Of a stretch of 64,000 nt of DNA, positions 1-15,310 are shown piece by piece. Made by a program: the position numbers and the translations under genes. How positions within the stretch are numbered: position 1 is the first letter of the stretch; every line of letters starts with the position of its first letter. Origin of the DNA: Coenobita brevimanus (taxonomy: Eukaryota > Arthropoda > Malacostraca > Decapoda > Coenobitidae). The stretch lies in contig CM064655.1 of the NCBI GenBank assembly GCA_032717465.1, positions 21,754,059 through 21,818,058 of the forward strand. The letters are read 5' to 3'. The notes beneath the pieces are model-generated. The model saw nothing but the letters and a program-made list of their open reading frames with translations, was not told where the DNA came from and made no database searches.

Positions 1-2450
<2,450 letters not shown>

Positions 2451-2454
2451 ATGA

Positions 2455-2456
<2 letters not shown>

Positions 2457-2538
<82 letters not shown>
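2457..2538. repeat. (TA)n microsatellite, about 40 units
   Basis: A pure TA array separates the 5S SINE from the palindromic MITE. Confidence 0.98.
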
Positions 2539-2542
<4 letters not shown>

Positions 2543-2942
2543 CAGGCAAACTGTGAAATCAGTGATTTATGAATTGTCTAGTCAATTCGTGAAATGAGTG
2601 TAAATTGGGATGGGTTAATTTAGGTTAGATTCATTTAGGCTGCAGTTAGGTTAGGTTGGGATAATCTAGGTTAAGCTTGGGTTATCGGTAGGTTAGTCCA
2701 GGTTTGGTCCGGTTAGCTTAGGTTAGGTTAATTTAGAGGAACCCTACGTTTTGTTATGGGTTCATCTAAATTCATCTAACCTAACTGAACAACCTAACCT
2801 AACCTAAATTTAGCCTAGATTATCCCAGCCTAACATATTCGTACCCTAATTTAACCTAACCTAAATTAACCCATCCCAATTTATATATATTTCTCGAAAT
2901 GACTAGGCATTTCATGAAATGACTGATTTCACAGTTTGCCTG
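2543..2942. mobile_element. Palindromic MITE with long imperfect TIRs and AGGTTAGGTT interior
   Basis: The left end CAGGCAAACTGTGAAATCAG is repeated inverted at the right end (CTGATTTCACAGTTTGCCTG). The inverted similarity continues inward through a block reading GGGATGGGTTAATTTAGGTT. The 400-bp element is thus nearly one long imperfect palindrome. The interior carries repeated TTAGGT hexamers on one arm and ACCTAA on the other. It has no coding capacity and (TA)n arrays on both sides, so a TA-rich target is likely. The superfamily is not assigned. Confidence 0.8.
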
Positions 2943-2953
2943 AAATATATACA

Positions 2954-2956
<3 letters not shown>

Positions 2957-3034
<78 letters not shown>
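2957..3034. repeat. (TA)n microsatellite, about 39 units
   Basis: A pure TA array lies to the right of the palindromic MITE. Confidence 0.98.
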
Positions 3035-3038
<4 letters not shown>

Positions 3039-3074
3039 ATGATTTGTATTGGGAAATCAGTAGTAGTATTAGTA

Positions 3075-3350
3075 AAGTTGACATATTATTTCAACAGACG
3101 ACTGTGTAAGCCTTTATAGGGACCTTGACACAGTATATAAATAGTAAAAATATTGGCATATGAAATTTAGCGTTGACAGACGTAAAGCCCTAAATTTGGG
3201 CAAAATTATCGGAGATATTAGATCAAAATTAAATTGTGAAGAAATTAAAAACTCAAAGCGTGAGTGCTATCAGGAAAGCATGTGTAGCAGACTTAAAACA
3301 GAGGCAACAATCCTTGGATTGATTTCTAGAAGCATGAGCAAAAAATGAAC
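3075..3350 (+). mobile_element. CR1/L2-like non-LTR retrotransposon, RT thumb fragment (second half of the split relic)
   Basis: The frame reads LYRDLDTVYK, two stops, then KYWHMKFSVDRRKALNLG, then ILGLISRSMSKK. These correspond to the conserved C-terminal RT blocks of CR1/L2-like LINEs that follow the FADD motif (LQxDLDxL..WS..WxMxFNxxKCKxLxxG, later LGxIxRxF). It has the same strand and lies downstream of the fragment at 1-345, so both halves are probably one element split by about 2.7 kb of later insertions. Stop codons make it dead. It ends where another dispersed repeat begins near 3387. Confidence 0.65.
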
Positions 3351-3386
3351 AAAAGTAAGACTAGCCTACAGTTTTATGTAGCACTA

Positions 3387-3862
3387 GCAGGGGTACCCGG
3401 CTTTGCCCAGGCCAAAAAGGTGAACACTCCAATCTTATTTGTTCTAATTCAGTCTCTCTTTCTACTCCAGAAAGACCATTTACCTCTTATGTTTTTGAAG
3501 TGGGATTATAAGAGATCCAGGAACTTTCTATTTTTACTTTCGCAAACTAATTTATAGTACTTGTGCGCACTTGTTTACTATTCCCGGTGACCTCAAATGA
3601 CCTTGGAGGTCAACTTGGTATAGCCTATGTCCGAACTGGAGCTCATATGAGTCTCTGCCAAAAATTGGGTGGCAGGGGTACCCGGCGTTGCCCAGGCCAA
3701 AAAGGCGGACACTCTACCTGTGACCTCGAATGACCCAGATCTGAATTTTGAGGTCCCTAAAACCGACCTTGGGTCACTCTGATTCAGAACATATATGGGT
3801 CTGAGGGTCTCTGGCCTATGGTTTGGGCGTGATTGAAGGACAAACAAATAAACAAACAAACA
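3387..3862. repeat. Dispersed repeat with two GGGTACCCGGC-type blocks and (ACAA)n tail
   Basis: The block gcaggggtacccggcKttg, followed by cccaggccaaaaagg, occurs twice as a direct repeat (about 3387 and 3672). The sequence ends at ACAAACAAATAAACAAACAA (3838-3862). The simple-repeat tail suggests the 3' end of a LINE or SINE read on the plus strand. I cannot assign the family. Confidence 0.55.
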
Positions 3863-3881
3863 ATGTGGCTATTTTATACAT

Positions 3882-3893
3882 ATATTATTATTA

Positions 3894-3936
<43 letters not shown>

Positions 3937-3963
3937 TCCTCCTCCTCCTCCTCATCCTCCTCC
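3882..3963. repeat. (ATT)n then (CTC)n microsatellite
   Basis: About 18 ATT units with one interruption, followed by about 9 CTC units. Confidence 0.95.
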
Positions 3964-4466
3964 ACACGAGAAATCCGACTGACAAACTGAGTGATGGTAT
4001 GTCCAACCATCACATTAAAGAACAAGAATAACAGATAGATGAGAAGATATAAGATCTGATAGATCGATGAATAGACAGATGGATAAATAGATACATAGAT
4101 AGACAGGAATTATATGTGGGGCGAGAGATGGAGAGAATATAGCAAGATAGACACAGACAGAGAAACAGAGACATAAATGATAGGAAGACACAGACACTGA
4201 TAGCCTGACAGGGAGATAAGGAAAGAGACCTAACTGATAAGAAGACCTACTACCAGACAGTTAAACAAATAGATGGGCGACACCTTGGTGTATAGGTTAG
4301 TAGGTAGATCTAGGCTAGTAATAAAGAGTGAATGTTTCGTCGATAGGTAGAGAGCGGGAAAAGGAATGTAGGTGATAAATGAAACCGGGTGATAGGTGAA
4401 TGAAACTCCAGGCAGATAGATAACAAGACCCTTGTGGTAGATATAAGATCGGTGCTTTAGAAAAGC

Positions 4467-4468
<2 letters not shown>
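3964..4468. other. No gene seen; degenerate GATA/GACA-rich tract
   Basis: From about 4028 to 4300 the sequence is a decayed array of AGATAGATG/ACAGACAG words with no regular phase. Nothing coding is supported. Confidence 0.6.
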
Positions 4469-4525
<57 letters not shown>

Positions 4526-4553
4526 TACTTTTTTTTTTTTTCTCTCTCTCTCT
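4469..4553. repeat. (GA)n, poly-T, (CT)n compound microsatellite
   Basis: A GA array (4469-4521) is followed by about 13 T and a short CT array. This makes a small inverted purine/pyrimidine arrangement. Confidence 0.95.
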
Positions 4554-4555
4554 AA

Positions 4556-4885
4556 GCACATCAATGTCTCTTCTACACCCACTTCCTCCTTCTCTCTACA
4601 CACTCTTTCCTCCCCTCCCACATCACCCCCTCTCCCCCCAACACATACGCTCCCTCTCTTCACCACCCACATCACTCCCAATCTCCCCCGAAATTTCCTC
4701 ATCCCCTCCATCCCATTCCCCTTCCCACTCTCTGTCTCTTTCCATCTCTCACCCCCTCCACACCTCCCCACTCCCTTCCCCTCCCCTGTCTCTCCGCTAT
4801 CCATCCTCTGTCTCCATCCCTCATCTCTCCCCTCCTCTGTCTCTCCCCTCTCCCTCCCTCTCCCCCTCCTTTCTCTCCCCCACCG
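4556..4885. repeat. Pyrimidine-rich tract (C/T over 330 bases)
   Basis: The plus strand is strongly C/T biased with CTCTCC/CCTCCC words. ORFs on both strands (S/P-rich and G/R/E-rich) are composition artefacts. Confidence 0.75.
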
Positions 4886-4974
4886 CCATCATTCACGCCA
4901 AAAAATCAATTATCCAGGACGATTTTCATAACCCGTTTGCTGAATAATTGGAACATAGTAGTAGTAGCAGGCTG

Positions 4975-5455
4975 GATAGCTGGGGTTCATGCCAGTACTC
5001 ACTCTTGCCTCACTCTTCCACACCTTACACCATCACCATCACTGTTTGTAGCATTTCCATCATTTCTGTCATCACCACGACCATCACCATTACCACCATC
5101 GCCATCGTCATCATCACTATTGCTATTACGATCACAATAATCACTAACTACTTCTTTCACTGTTTGCACCACCAGCACCGTCATCACCATCACCATCAGT
5201 ATCACCATTTACTGTCACCATCATTATCAACACCATCACCCCTCCCATTCCTTGCGCCACCACCATAACCACCATCACCAACATCTTCACCCTTGCACCA
5301 TCATCACCATCACCATTAATATTACCATCACTCCTTCCAAGTACTATATCACCACCACCACTCCATCCCCTTCACCATCACCATCACTGTCATCGTCACC
5401 ATCAACACCACTACCACAGCCAACGTCACCACCACCATCACTCAGTCTTTTTGTT
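4975..5455. repeat. Imperfect CAY (CAC/CAT) trinucleotide tract
   Basis: Runs of CCATCACCATCAC-type triplets with scattered changes make H/T/I-rich ORFs that are artefacts. Confidence 0.85.
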
Positions 5456-5527
5456 TTTTAACACTTTTTTTTGGCAAGTTTTTCCCCTTTCTCTTTTCTT
5501 GTGAATGTCCCACTCTCCTAGCATTCC

Positions 5528-5765
<238 letters not shown>

Positions 5766-6081
5766 TGGGTAGATAAATTCTAGGACACTCGTAACAAAGG
5801 CAAGTAATAAAACATTGAAAGAAAAGCGTAAACTCAGCAATAAAAACAGACCAATAAAACTCCCAGACGAGTATAATCTCAGCTTTTAACCCCGCCTCAT
5901 TGGGTCTTCAGCAAATGCAGATTATACAAGGTTGTCCATTAGTGACACTGCTGTTGAATCGCACATTTGCTTACGTCGACGAGTTGCAGTTATTTTATGA
6001 TGAATGTTGAAAATGGCAACGGGGATGACTCAAGACACAACACAGGTATTTATCATGTAAGGCGTTGGTTTGGAGATCTTT
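5766..6081. other. No feature seen
   Basis: Sequence of ordinary complexity. I see no coding frame, structural RNA or repeat signature in it. Confidence 0.5.
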
Positions 6082-6082
6082 G

Positions 6083-6130
<48 letters not shown>
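6082..6130. repeat. (TG)n microsatellite
   Basis: About 24 TG units with one CG-type interruption at the start. Confidence 0.97.
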
Positions 6131-6134
<4 letters not shown>

Positions 6135-6969
6135 GTTAGGAAATTATTGTTGTGTTGTTTATTGGTATAAAATCCCTTGCAGTATAATTTGTTGCATTTG
6201 TGGGAGCGCAGTCATCTCTAGCTTAAAACTCAGTCATGAATCTTTTGCAGTGTTACGTACCCTTCTATATCCCTTGCATTATTCATTCGTTACAATTGAA
6301 AAAGGACAGTCACCTTCATCCTTCCTGCGTGTGTCATCGAAGACTTATGTTCTGATGTTTTCGTGTCAGGTAACGCGACATCCGTGATTAAATAAGTTTA
6401 CCTTTTACCTGCTACGCCTGCAAGATATTGTGGCAATCAGGGAGTTTAAAAAGGATCTCAAGTAACTCTTTAAGTATTGTATTTAAGAGGTTTACGATAA
6501 CATCAGCGTTATTTTTTTTTAAAGCTGAGCGAAGTCTAGTAATACCCAGGAACAAAAAAAAAAAAAAAAAATGTTTGGTGCTAGGGCGGTTATGTTAATC
6601 GGGTGGAGGATCGATCATAACAAGTGCAGGGGGAGGGGAGGGGGTTTGAAAGTAGGGGGGGGTTAAGGGTGGGGCAGTATAAATTCCTACACTGTATAAA
6701 AGAAATGGGGGAGTAGGGGGAGTTGGGGGATGGGTTGGGGATTTGGATAGAGGATGATATAAAACTAGGCAGTGCAAAATAGGAATGTGGCGGGGAAGAG
6801 ATGAGGTTGGGGGTTGAGGGAAGGGGAGTATAAAGAGCTGGAAGGAATAGAGACAGTGTAAAACCCACACAATACGGCCAGGAGGGTGAGGTTAGGAGGG
6901 GTTGTGAGACTGTGGGAAAGAAAAGTGATATAAAAAAAAAAGAACTTTCTTAATAGCGATGGCCCTCTG

Positions 6970-6970
<1 letters not shown>
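6131..6970. other. No gene seen; poly-A run and G-rich tract
   Basis: Contains an A run (about 6555-6571) and, from 6620 to 6910, a G/A-rich stretch with many GGGG words, including the short phrase ggggag-tataaa repeated. ORFs of P/S/L composition on the minus strand are artefacts of this bias. Confidence 0.5.

Positions 6971-7013
<43 letters not shown>
6971..7013. repeat. (TG)n microsatellite
   Basis: About 21 TG units. Confidence 0.97.
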
Positions 7014-7016
<3 letters not shown>

Positions 7017-7375
7017 TGCTCATGTGTATATTCCTGTCCTGAGCCTCTGCGTATCTAAGAATATCATAGTATACTCTCTAGTCATTACGGCGTCCGCAAA
7101 TTACCACTGACGTTATGTAAATAGCACACGAAAATCTAACATTATAACACCTGAGACATCAATTCATTTTTTTATTCCGCGGGTATCAAAAGCCCAGAGT
7201 ATCGTAAGAAATATGTGAAGGGTATTATCTTGCTATTTAGTATCGTTATCTTGTAGCGTGGGATATATGTGAGGGCCTTATCGTCTTATTTATTATCGTT
7301 ATTTCTTAGTGAGGTCTTCCTAGGCAAACTTTCTTTTTATTTGGTCAAGGATGCTTCTGAAGTTCGGGAAGATTG
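7014..7375. other. No gene seen; short direct repeat
   Basis: A phrase like ttatcKtcttattta-tatcgttatc occurs twice (about 7226 and 7278), suggesting a small old tandem duplication. No coding signal. Confidence 0.4.
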
Positions 7376-8142
<767 letters not shown>

Positions 8143-8351
8143 AATAAATAAATAAATAAATAAATAAAAGGTATGTGAGGAGTTGCGAGAGAGACAGGCT
8201 AATTTTCCCGGAGTTTGAGTTTCCGACGTGCCAATTACCCGACGAAGAATGGTGGATGGAAATTAGAAGGCCGGAACAAGCAATTTTCTTCTGTATATTT
8301 TAGCCCGATAAAAGCTGATGAAGACTTAATTGTTCGCATACACGGGGATAG

Positions 8352-8443
<92 letters not shown>

Positions 8444-8555
8444 TGTAGATATGTAGGTAGGTATAGAGAGAATGTGTATGTATGCATGTGTGTATGTATA
8501 TATGTATGTATGTACAGTATGTATGTATGTATGTCTGTATGTATGTATGTATGAG
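8143..8555. repeat. Microsatellite cluster: (AAAT)n, (TG)n(GA)n, (TATG)n
   Basis: AAAT units at 8143-8168; TG (8356-8402) passing directly into GA (8402-8441); degenerate TATG/GTAT units at 8475-8555. The 187 bases between the first two are of ordinary complexity. Confidence 0.9.
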
Positions 8556-8765
8556 CTTGCACGCTTGTGTTAGTGTGTCGACATGAAGGGCAGACAAAAT
8601 AATCATCTGACGGAACAGGTTAATTGTTGCGGAAACCAGCTACACCGGTGACTAACAGAAAATTACCAACTCTTGTCTGTTGCTCTTTTCTTATGCTTTT
8701 CCTTACATCTAAATCCAGGCTCTCTCGGTCCTGTTAACCCACTCAGTACAAGGACGCCATTTCTG

Positions 8766-9040
8766 TATCACCCACAGCCGTCACCATCACCACTACCAAC
8801 ATCAACATACTTCCACCGCCACCACCTACCATCATGATCACCAGCATCATCACCTCTTTCACTACTATCACCAGCAACATCATTACCCCCACCAACCCCC
8901 AAAGCCATCACCACCACCTCTATCACCATTAAAATCATCATCATAATCACCACCACCACCATCCAACAACAAAAAAACACCCGACGACCATCACCATCAC
9001 CACCACCACCACCATCACCATCATCACTACCCTCACTACT
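8766..9040. repeat. Imperfect CAY trinucleotide tract
   Basis: CACCATCACCACC-type repeats, comparable to 4975-5455. No gene. Confidence 0.85.
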
Positions 9041-9642
9041 ACTGTAACATCACCAACAGCAGCAATACACAAGACTAACCGTAATGTATGACAAGGAAAA
9101 TGAGATCAATGTAACCATGAATGTCATTATATTTCACAAGACCAACCTTAATATATGACAGGGAAAACCAGAGTGATGCATCCGTAAATGGCTTTGTATC
9201 TTGTGATTTACCAAGAGAAGTGTGGGGAGGGAAGAGGGAGAGAGGCTTAGGAGAGCAGATAAGATGGTCCAGATAATTCCTTCAAGTTCCACTAATTTCT
9301 GATGCTCGAAGGAAAGAGTTTGGGCCCAAGGAGGGAAAGAATATTTTAAGAATACAAATTTCGCTAATGATTTCCTTCTCAGGCATCTACAAGGAAAAAA
9401 ATAATGAAGAATATAACCCAAAATCTTCCTTAAACTAGTACAATGTCATCTTGTGCTATTTGTATTTTTCCAGCGACAGAGTTAATACCCCAGGATGTTC
9501 AAAGGTACCAATTACACGCTGCTGATTACGTGATTACTGGATTGGCCTGTTCACTGAAGGGACGCTAACTGATAATGAACTCCAAGGTATATGAGATCTG
9601 GGTTCACATTTCTTCGCAGGATAAACGAGTCGCCATAACAGC
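9041..9642. other. No feature seen; short direct repeat
   Basis: A phrase acaagac-taaccRtaatRtatgaca occurs twice (about 9068 and 9136). Otherwise ordinary sequence without a supported gene. Confidence 0.4.
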
Positions 9643-9822
9643 TTACCCCTTCAGTCCGATGACCTCGTTTTCATTATCCTCCTACCTTCAGACGATTTTA
9701 TTCAGCTAAGGAGAGACATTTATGGCTTGAGAGGCTGGATACGGCCTTCATTTGCCCCTTTTAGTTTAACTGTCAAATAAATAAATAAACAAAACACGTC
9801 GCCGAACTGAAGGGGCTGAACT
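9643..9822. mobile_element. Short MITE, family T, copy 1 (TIR CCCTTCAGTYCGRNGACG)
   Basis: Left end ttaccccttcagtccgatg matches, inverted, the right end cgtcgccgaactgaagggg. It contains the subterminal word cttcagacgattttattcag also seen in copy 2 (21294-21503). It is about 180 bp and non-coding. Confidence 0.6.
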
Positions 9823-9838
9823 CTCACTACAGATCATT

Positions 9839-9845
<7 letters not shown>

Positions 9846-9897
<52 letters not shown>
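9846..9897. repeat. (CT)n microsatellite
   Basis: About 25 CT units. Confidence 0.97.
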
Positions 9898-9898
<1 letters not shown>

Positions 9899-10459
9899 TC
9901 TCTCATATTCACTCTGATTTGACTATGAGATTTTGGTAACTGTATGAGTGAGGGCAAATACATATACAAACAATCTTAGACACAACTGAAACTTATGAGG
10001 GTTTATTAATATGGCACCCGGTTTTGAGAGCATGCGGGAAGTTTCGAGCTTATATTCCGTGATACAGATTTTAAATTATACTATGCAAGAATCCCCTTAT
10101 AGCTTATCAAACACTTTCTTTACTGTTAACACCTTCAGCCTGAGGAGTTCTGTATTTTGTTCTTGCAATCCAGTTAGCCACATATAAACTTAATTACATT
10201 TCCCTGCTGTATTGTCCTTGTCCTTTACCCGTAGAGTAGTTAATTAGTTGTAACCTACCCTGTCACAACCAACATCAAGAGGACAAATAGGTCTGTTGGT
10301 GTTTGTTTTCCTTTGTAGTCCTTTGTAACTATGGTCCAGATCGTTTGGGCGTTGTCCCTCACGGGAGTTCCACTTCGAGCGACTCTGCCGAATCTGTACT
10401 AAAACACATCTCTCTGTCTCATGTCAGCTATTTGTTACTTTTAAATGAAATTTATTTAC
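9898..10459. other. No feature seen
   Basis: Ordinary-complexity sequence. I see no supported gene, RNA or repeat. Confidence 0.4.
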
Positions 10460-10460
10460 A

Positions 10461-10534
<74 letters not shown>
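10460..10534. repeat. (TA)n microsatellite
   Basis: About 37 TA units. Confidence 0.97.
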
Positions 10535-10541
<7 letters not shown>

Positions 10542-10730
10542 AAATTCTCTAATATGGCTATATAGTGTAAGAAAATGCCTATTGTTTTTAATAATAACAA
10601 TGACTTTTTATAAATACCTCAACACTTGGCAACGTTGCTTTCCAACGTTGTCGCGCTTGTAGGTGAGTCAGTGAGGGTAGGTCAGGTGTCAATCCACAGG
10701 TCACTTTCTCTGACCGCCGTTAAAAGATAA

Positions 10731-10982
10731 GCTCCTACCCCTACTCGCCCTCGTCTGCTCCACAGTCGAGAAAAAGAACTTATTTACCGCGTAAATAAGT
10801 ATTTTTTAGAAGAGAAGGCAAACAGGGGACCTATAATTGATCCCTCAAAAGCTGTTGCTCGAACAGCAAAGGCCACCAACGTGAGTGAAGTAACAGTCAG
10901 ACGAATTTGCTCTTCCTTCAGTCAAGCCTGCATTACACAAAAGTCACCAGAACAAACTATAATAATTCATAAAACCGTATAG
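10731..10982 (+). pseudogene. Partial ORF with helix-turn-helix-like segment, possibly transposase-derived
   Basis: An open frame of 83 codons without an ATG start runs from just after a TAA to a TAG six bases before the N gap. Residues 13-63 include KELIYRVNKYFLEEKA, GPIIDPSKAVARTAKATNV and SEVTVRRICSSF. The pattern resembles the N-terminal helical, HTH-type regions that precede DDE nuclease domains in many arthropod transposon-derived proteins (family memory, not a search). The segment begins after a pyrimidine-rich stretch ending in CACAG at 10761-10765, so an exon start there is possible. The remainder would fall in or beyond the gap. It could equally be a transposase relic. Confidence 0.4.
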
Positions 10983-10987
10983 ACTTT

Positions 10988-11087
10988 NNNNNNNNNNNNN
11001 NNNNNNNNNNNNNNNNNNNNNNNNNNNNNNNNNNNNNNNNNNNNNNNNNNNNNNNNNNNNNNNNNNNNNNNNNNNNNNNNNNNNNNN
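10988..11087. other. Assembly gap (100 N)
   Basis: Exactly 100 N, the conventional placeholder for a gap of unknown size. Order and orientation across it come from scaffolding only. Confidence 0.99.
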
Positions 11088-11187
11088 GAAAAGTACATTA
11101 TGTTCTTATGTTCTTATGTAATATCTCAGAGTAGGGTGAAAAGTACATTATGTTCTTATGTTCTTATGTAATATCTCAGAGTAAGGT
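11088..11187. repeat. Tandem duplication, 50-bp unit, at the gap edge
   Basis: The unit starting gaaaagtacattatgttc occurs at 11088 and 11138 with almost no differences. It abuts the gap, so it may be the edge of a longer collapsed array or a joining artefact. Confidence 0.85.
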
Positions 11188-11225
11188 GAAAATTAGCTCA
11201 GCTTCCTCCTTTTGAGATGAAAATG

Positions 11226-11965
<740 letters not shown>

Positions 11966-12071
11966 GACCCAGCCAATGAGACTAGTTTTATATTATTCAG
12001 ACTCAGGAGAGAAAACCCGACGGACCGCCTAGATTAAGTGTCGTTTAGATTCACCGGAATACTAAGCACTG

Positions 12072-12483
<412 letters not shown>

Positions 12484-12529
12484 TGAGAAGGTCTTAAGTT
12501 AGAGCTAACATGTACTCACGCAAGGATGC

Positions 12530-12895
12530 AAGAGAGGACAGAGGAGGGGAGAGAAAGGGGGAGGGGGAGAGGGAGATCGAGAGGGAGGGACGATGAGGGG
12601 GGAAGAGAAAGGGACGGATGAGAGGGGGATGGGAGAGAGAGGGATTTTGAAATTCCAGGCAACAGGCGAGACTGGGTAAAGGAAAGGGCAGTGGGAGGGA
12701 AGGGGGAAAGGAGAGAGATATGAGGTGGAAAGGAGTTGTATAGGGAGTGGCAAAGGAAGGCTAAGGAGAGAGGTAAAAGGTGACGGAGAAAACAGAGGAA
12801 AGGAGGAAGACAACAGGGAGAGAGGAAGGAAAAGGCTGAGGGGAAGTGAGAAATAGATGGGACTTGAGAGAGAAAGAGAGAGAGAGAGAGAGAGA
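12530..12895. repeat. Purine-rich tract (G/A)
   Basis: The plus strand is dominated by GGGAGAGAAAGG words, ending in a GA array at about 12868-12894. No gene. Confidence 0.8.
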
Positions 12896-13290
12896 TGGGT
12901 GGGAGGAAGAATATTTGAGGTTGGAGGAGTTGGAGTGATAAGGAGAATTGGTGTGCCTTGAAAAACAGGGCTAGGGTGTTTGAGTAGAGGGTTGGCTATG
13001 AAAAACAGGGCTGGGTAGTCGGGGCAGCAGGTAGTCTTGCACTGATAAGCAAATGTAGATTGCCCAGTATTTGCATTTTGCTTCTTTTTTCCTGTTTGAA
13101 ATGTGAGATAAATACCGCTTGGGAATTAATGGTGAAAATGGTGGAGCTGTGTGTGTGAGGGAGGTGGCGAAATGAGGTAGGGTTGGTGTAGTGTTAGGGA
13201 CTGGATCAAGAAGAGTGACAGTGATAGAACTTGTTGAATGGAGGACGGGTTGAGTGAGTGTGGTGGGCGATTTTATGTGGGATTAGAGAG
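12896..13290. other. No gene seen; short G-rich repeat
   Basis: A phrase tgaaaaacagggctRggt occurs twice (about 12959 and 12998). G-rich but otherwise featureless. Confidence 0.4.
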
Positions 13291-13985
13291 AGAGAGAAGG
13301 GGGGGAGGTAAAAATGGGTGAGAGTAAGGGCTCAAGATAGGGAATGGAGGGGGAGGGATAGGCTGAGTTAGATGAGGTGGAACGGAGGGGGGGGGGAGGT
13401 AGAAGTGAGAGGGATAGAAGTGTGGCGAATGCTGGAAGAAGAGGAGGGAAGGGGAGAGGAAGGGAAGTAAGATAGTGGGCGTGAGGGGAGGGGGGGGGAG
13501 CAGTGGAGGTGAAAGGGCTTGGAAAGGGATCAAGGAGGAGCCAATAAGGAAGACGTTCCCTATGGGTGGATGGGGAAGGGAGAAGACGGGAGAAGGCAGA
13601 GGAGAAAGGGAGGGGAGAAGGGGGAGGGGAGGGGAGGGGAGGAGTGGTGGCATCTCAGGTATGTTGCGGCTTGCGAGGTGACGAGACACTGGGGATAAGA
13701 GGGGTGGGGAAGAGGAGGGGAGGGGAGAGGGGATGGGAGAATGAGAATGGGGAAATAGAAGGGGATAGGGGGAGAGGTATTAGAGGAGGTGGGAGAGTGG
13801 AAAAGGGAGGGAAGGGGGACGGAATGATTTGGGAGATGAGTAGATAGGGGGGGAAAGGATGAAAAGCTAGAGAAAGAGGGAGGGAAGGAGGTAAGGCAGA
13901 CGTAGGAGGGGAAAGGGAATGCAAGGCCTGTAGAGGGGATGGGAGGGGAGGGGAAGGAGGAGGGAACTGGGTGGGGGAACGTGGC
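13291..13985. repeat. Long purine-rich tract (about 700 bases)
   Basis: Strong A/G bias on the plus strand with GGGGAGGGG and GGAAGG words. ORFs occur in many frames on both strands with R/G/E or P/S/L composition, so none is accepted. Confidence 0.85.
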
Positions 13986-14253
13986 ACATCTCACATCAGC
14001 ATCAACACGAGAGTACGTAGCAGTGGTGATATGGAGGGTGTGTGACGCCATTTGTTGCAGCGTGAGAGTACTGATTGTTGGGTCCGAGGGAACGGGCTGC
14101 CTGTTATTTACTCAGGATTGGGTTCACAGAAATACAGACAAAAAATTCTTGGTACTGAGTTAAGCATTAGGTTGTTATTCACTTGTGTTAACCTCTCACT
14201 TTTTTTGTTTGTTTGTTTTTTGTTGGTATGGACGCACTTAGATATTCGTTTTA

Positions 14254-14541
14254 GGGCGCGTCCACACGTGTGCTCGAAGAAGTGCTGGCAACTTGTAACA
14301 TAGTAACGAACAAGCTGCAAACATTTTGGGAACAGCAGCGTCCAGATCATGTTGGCAACATCATGATGAAGTCTCAGCTGCCTGGTATGGAGACACTTAT
14401 CCCATCACCTCTGCTGCCAGTGCTCAAAGCTGCACTAAATTATGTTTGCATACATCTGTCCAAATACTGCTGCAGTCATGTTCCCGAACAGTTGCCTGCC
14501 GTGTTGCCAACTTATGTTCGAGAGCACCTGTGGACGCGCCC
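14254..14541 (+). mobile_element. Harbinger/PIF-like MITE, family H, copy 1
   Basis: Ends gggcgcgtccacacgtgtgc and, inverted, gagcacctgtggacgcgccc form TIRs of about 25 bp with extended inner similarity (GTTGGCAAC-type words on both arms). It is 288 bp. It is flanked by TTA on the left and GTA on the right. The whole element matches 17266-17558 in reverse orientation. It is non-coding; the short ORFs inside are fortuitous. Confidence 0.8.
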
Positions 14542-15015
14542 GTATATAATCTGATGCCAATCGATTACCTTTTTTTGTGAAATCATAGCCATCAGGGAGT
14601 TAAAACCGTCTTGACTATACCCCTTGCTATTTTGTATTCAGATTAATTCCAGACAGTTTAGTTCTGCTGAGGGAAATCCTAGCAGTAAAAGGGTGGAGAA
14701 TATCTTTAAAAATCGCAGGTGTTACTGTCGATACAATTATTTCGTTTCGGCTAGTACCATGATTTTTTTTTTTTTTTTTACTGAGAAATCTTACAGGTCA
14801 GAGGTATAATTTAACTCTTGACAACATGAAGTATTTTAGCCTATAAATCATCACTTGTGAATTAAGAAAGTAGTGTGTGGTTTGAAGAAGGGTCGTTGCT
14901 AGGTAGAGAGAAAAGTGCCCTATCATGAGGGGTTAATCAGCTATATAAGCAGGCGAGACTGGCAGACACAGAACTTTCCCATCACCACCAGAGAGTGATC
15001 CAATTAAACAGATAG
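14542..15015. other. No gene seen; poly-T run
   Basis: Includes a T run (about 14764-14779). No coding or RNA signal. Confidence 0.4.
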
Positions 15016-15049
15016 CCAGCGTTGCCCCTTACACACACACTCTCCCCTC

Positions 15050-15310
15050 TCTCCCCACCCCCATTGCACTCCCCATCACCATTCACATCCCCCCACCCAC
15101 ACACACCGTCCCCCACCACCGTTCACATCTCCCCTCCACCCATACTGCCCCCTACCACTGTTCGCGTCCCCCCCCACCACCATCACCCCCACCACCGTTC
15201 ACATCTCTCCTAGACCCATACCGCCCCCCACAACGATTCACATTCCCCCTCCACCCACACCGCCCCTCCAATCACCCCTCCCACCATCTTGCACACTCCC
15301 TCGCCTCCCT
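15050..15310. repeat. Degenerate C-rich minisatellite
   Basis: Words such as accRttcacatcYcccctccaccc recur about five times with period 30-40. C-rich plus strand, no coding evidence. Confidence 0.6.

Noticed and set aside
2640..2860. Telomeric (TTAGG)n repeat
   Set aside because: The motif is the hexamer TTAGGT, imperfect and in mirrored arms of a MITE, not a TTAGG array.
2919..3119. ORFs rich in IY, CV, TH, SL or ER repeats across the window (for example 7320-7726, 12200-12481, 26544-26780)
   Set aside because: They are translations of TA, GT, CA, CT or GA microsatellites, open in several frames or on both strands at once.
13273..14051. Overlapping ORFs of 70-160 codons on both strands
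   Set aside because: Purine-rich tract without stop-prone words; G/R/E-rich and P/S/L-rich frames overlap, with no domain.
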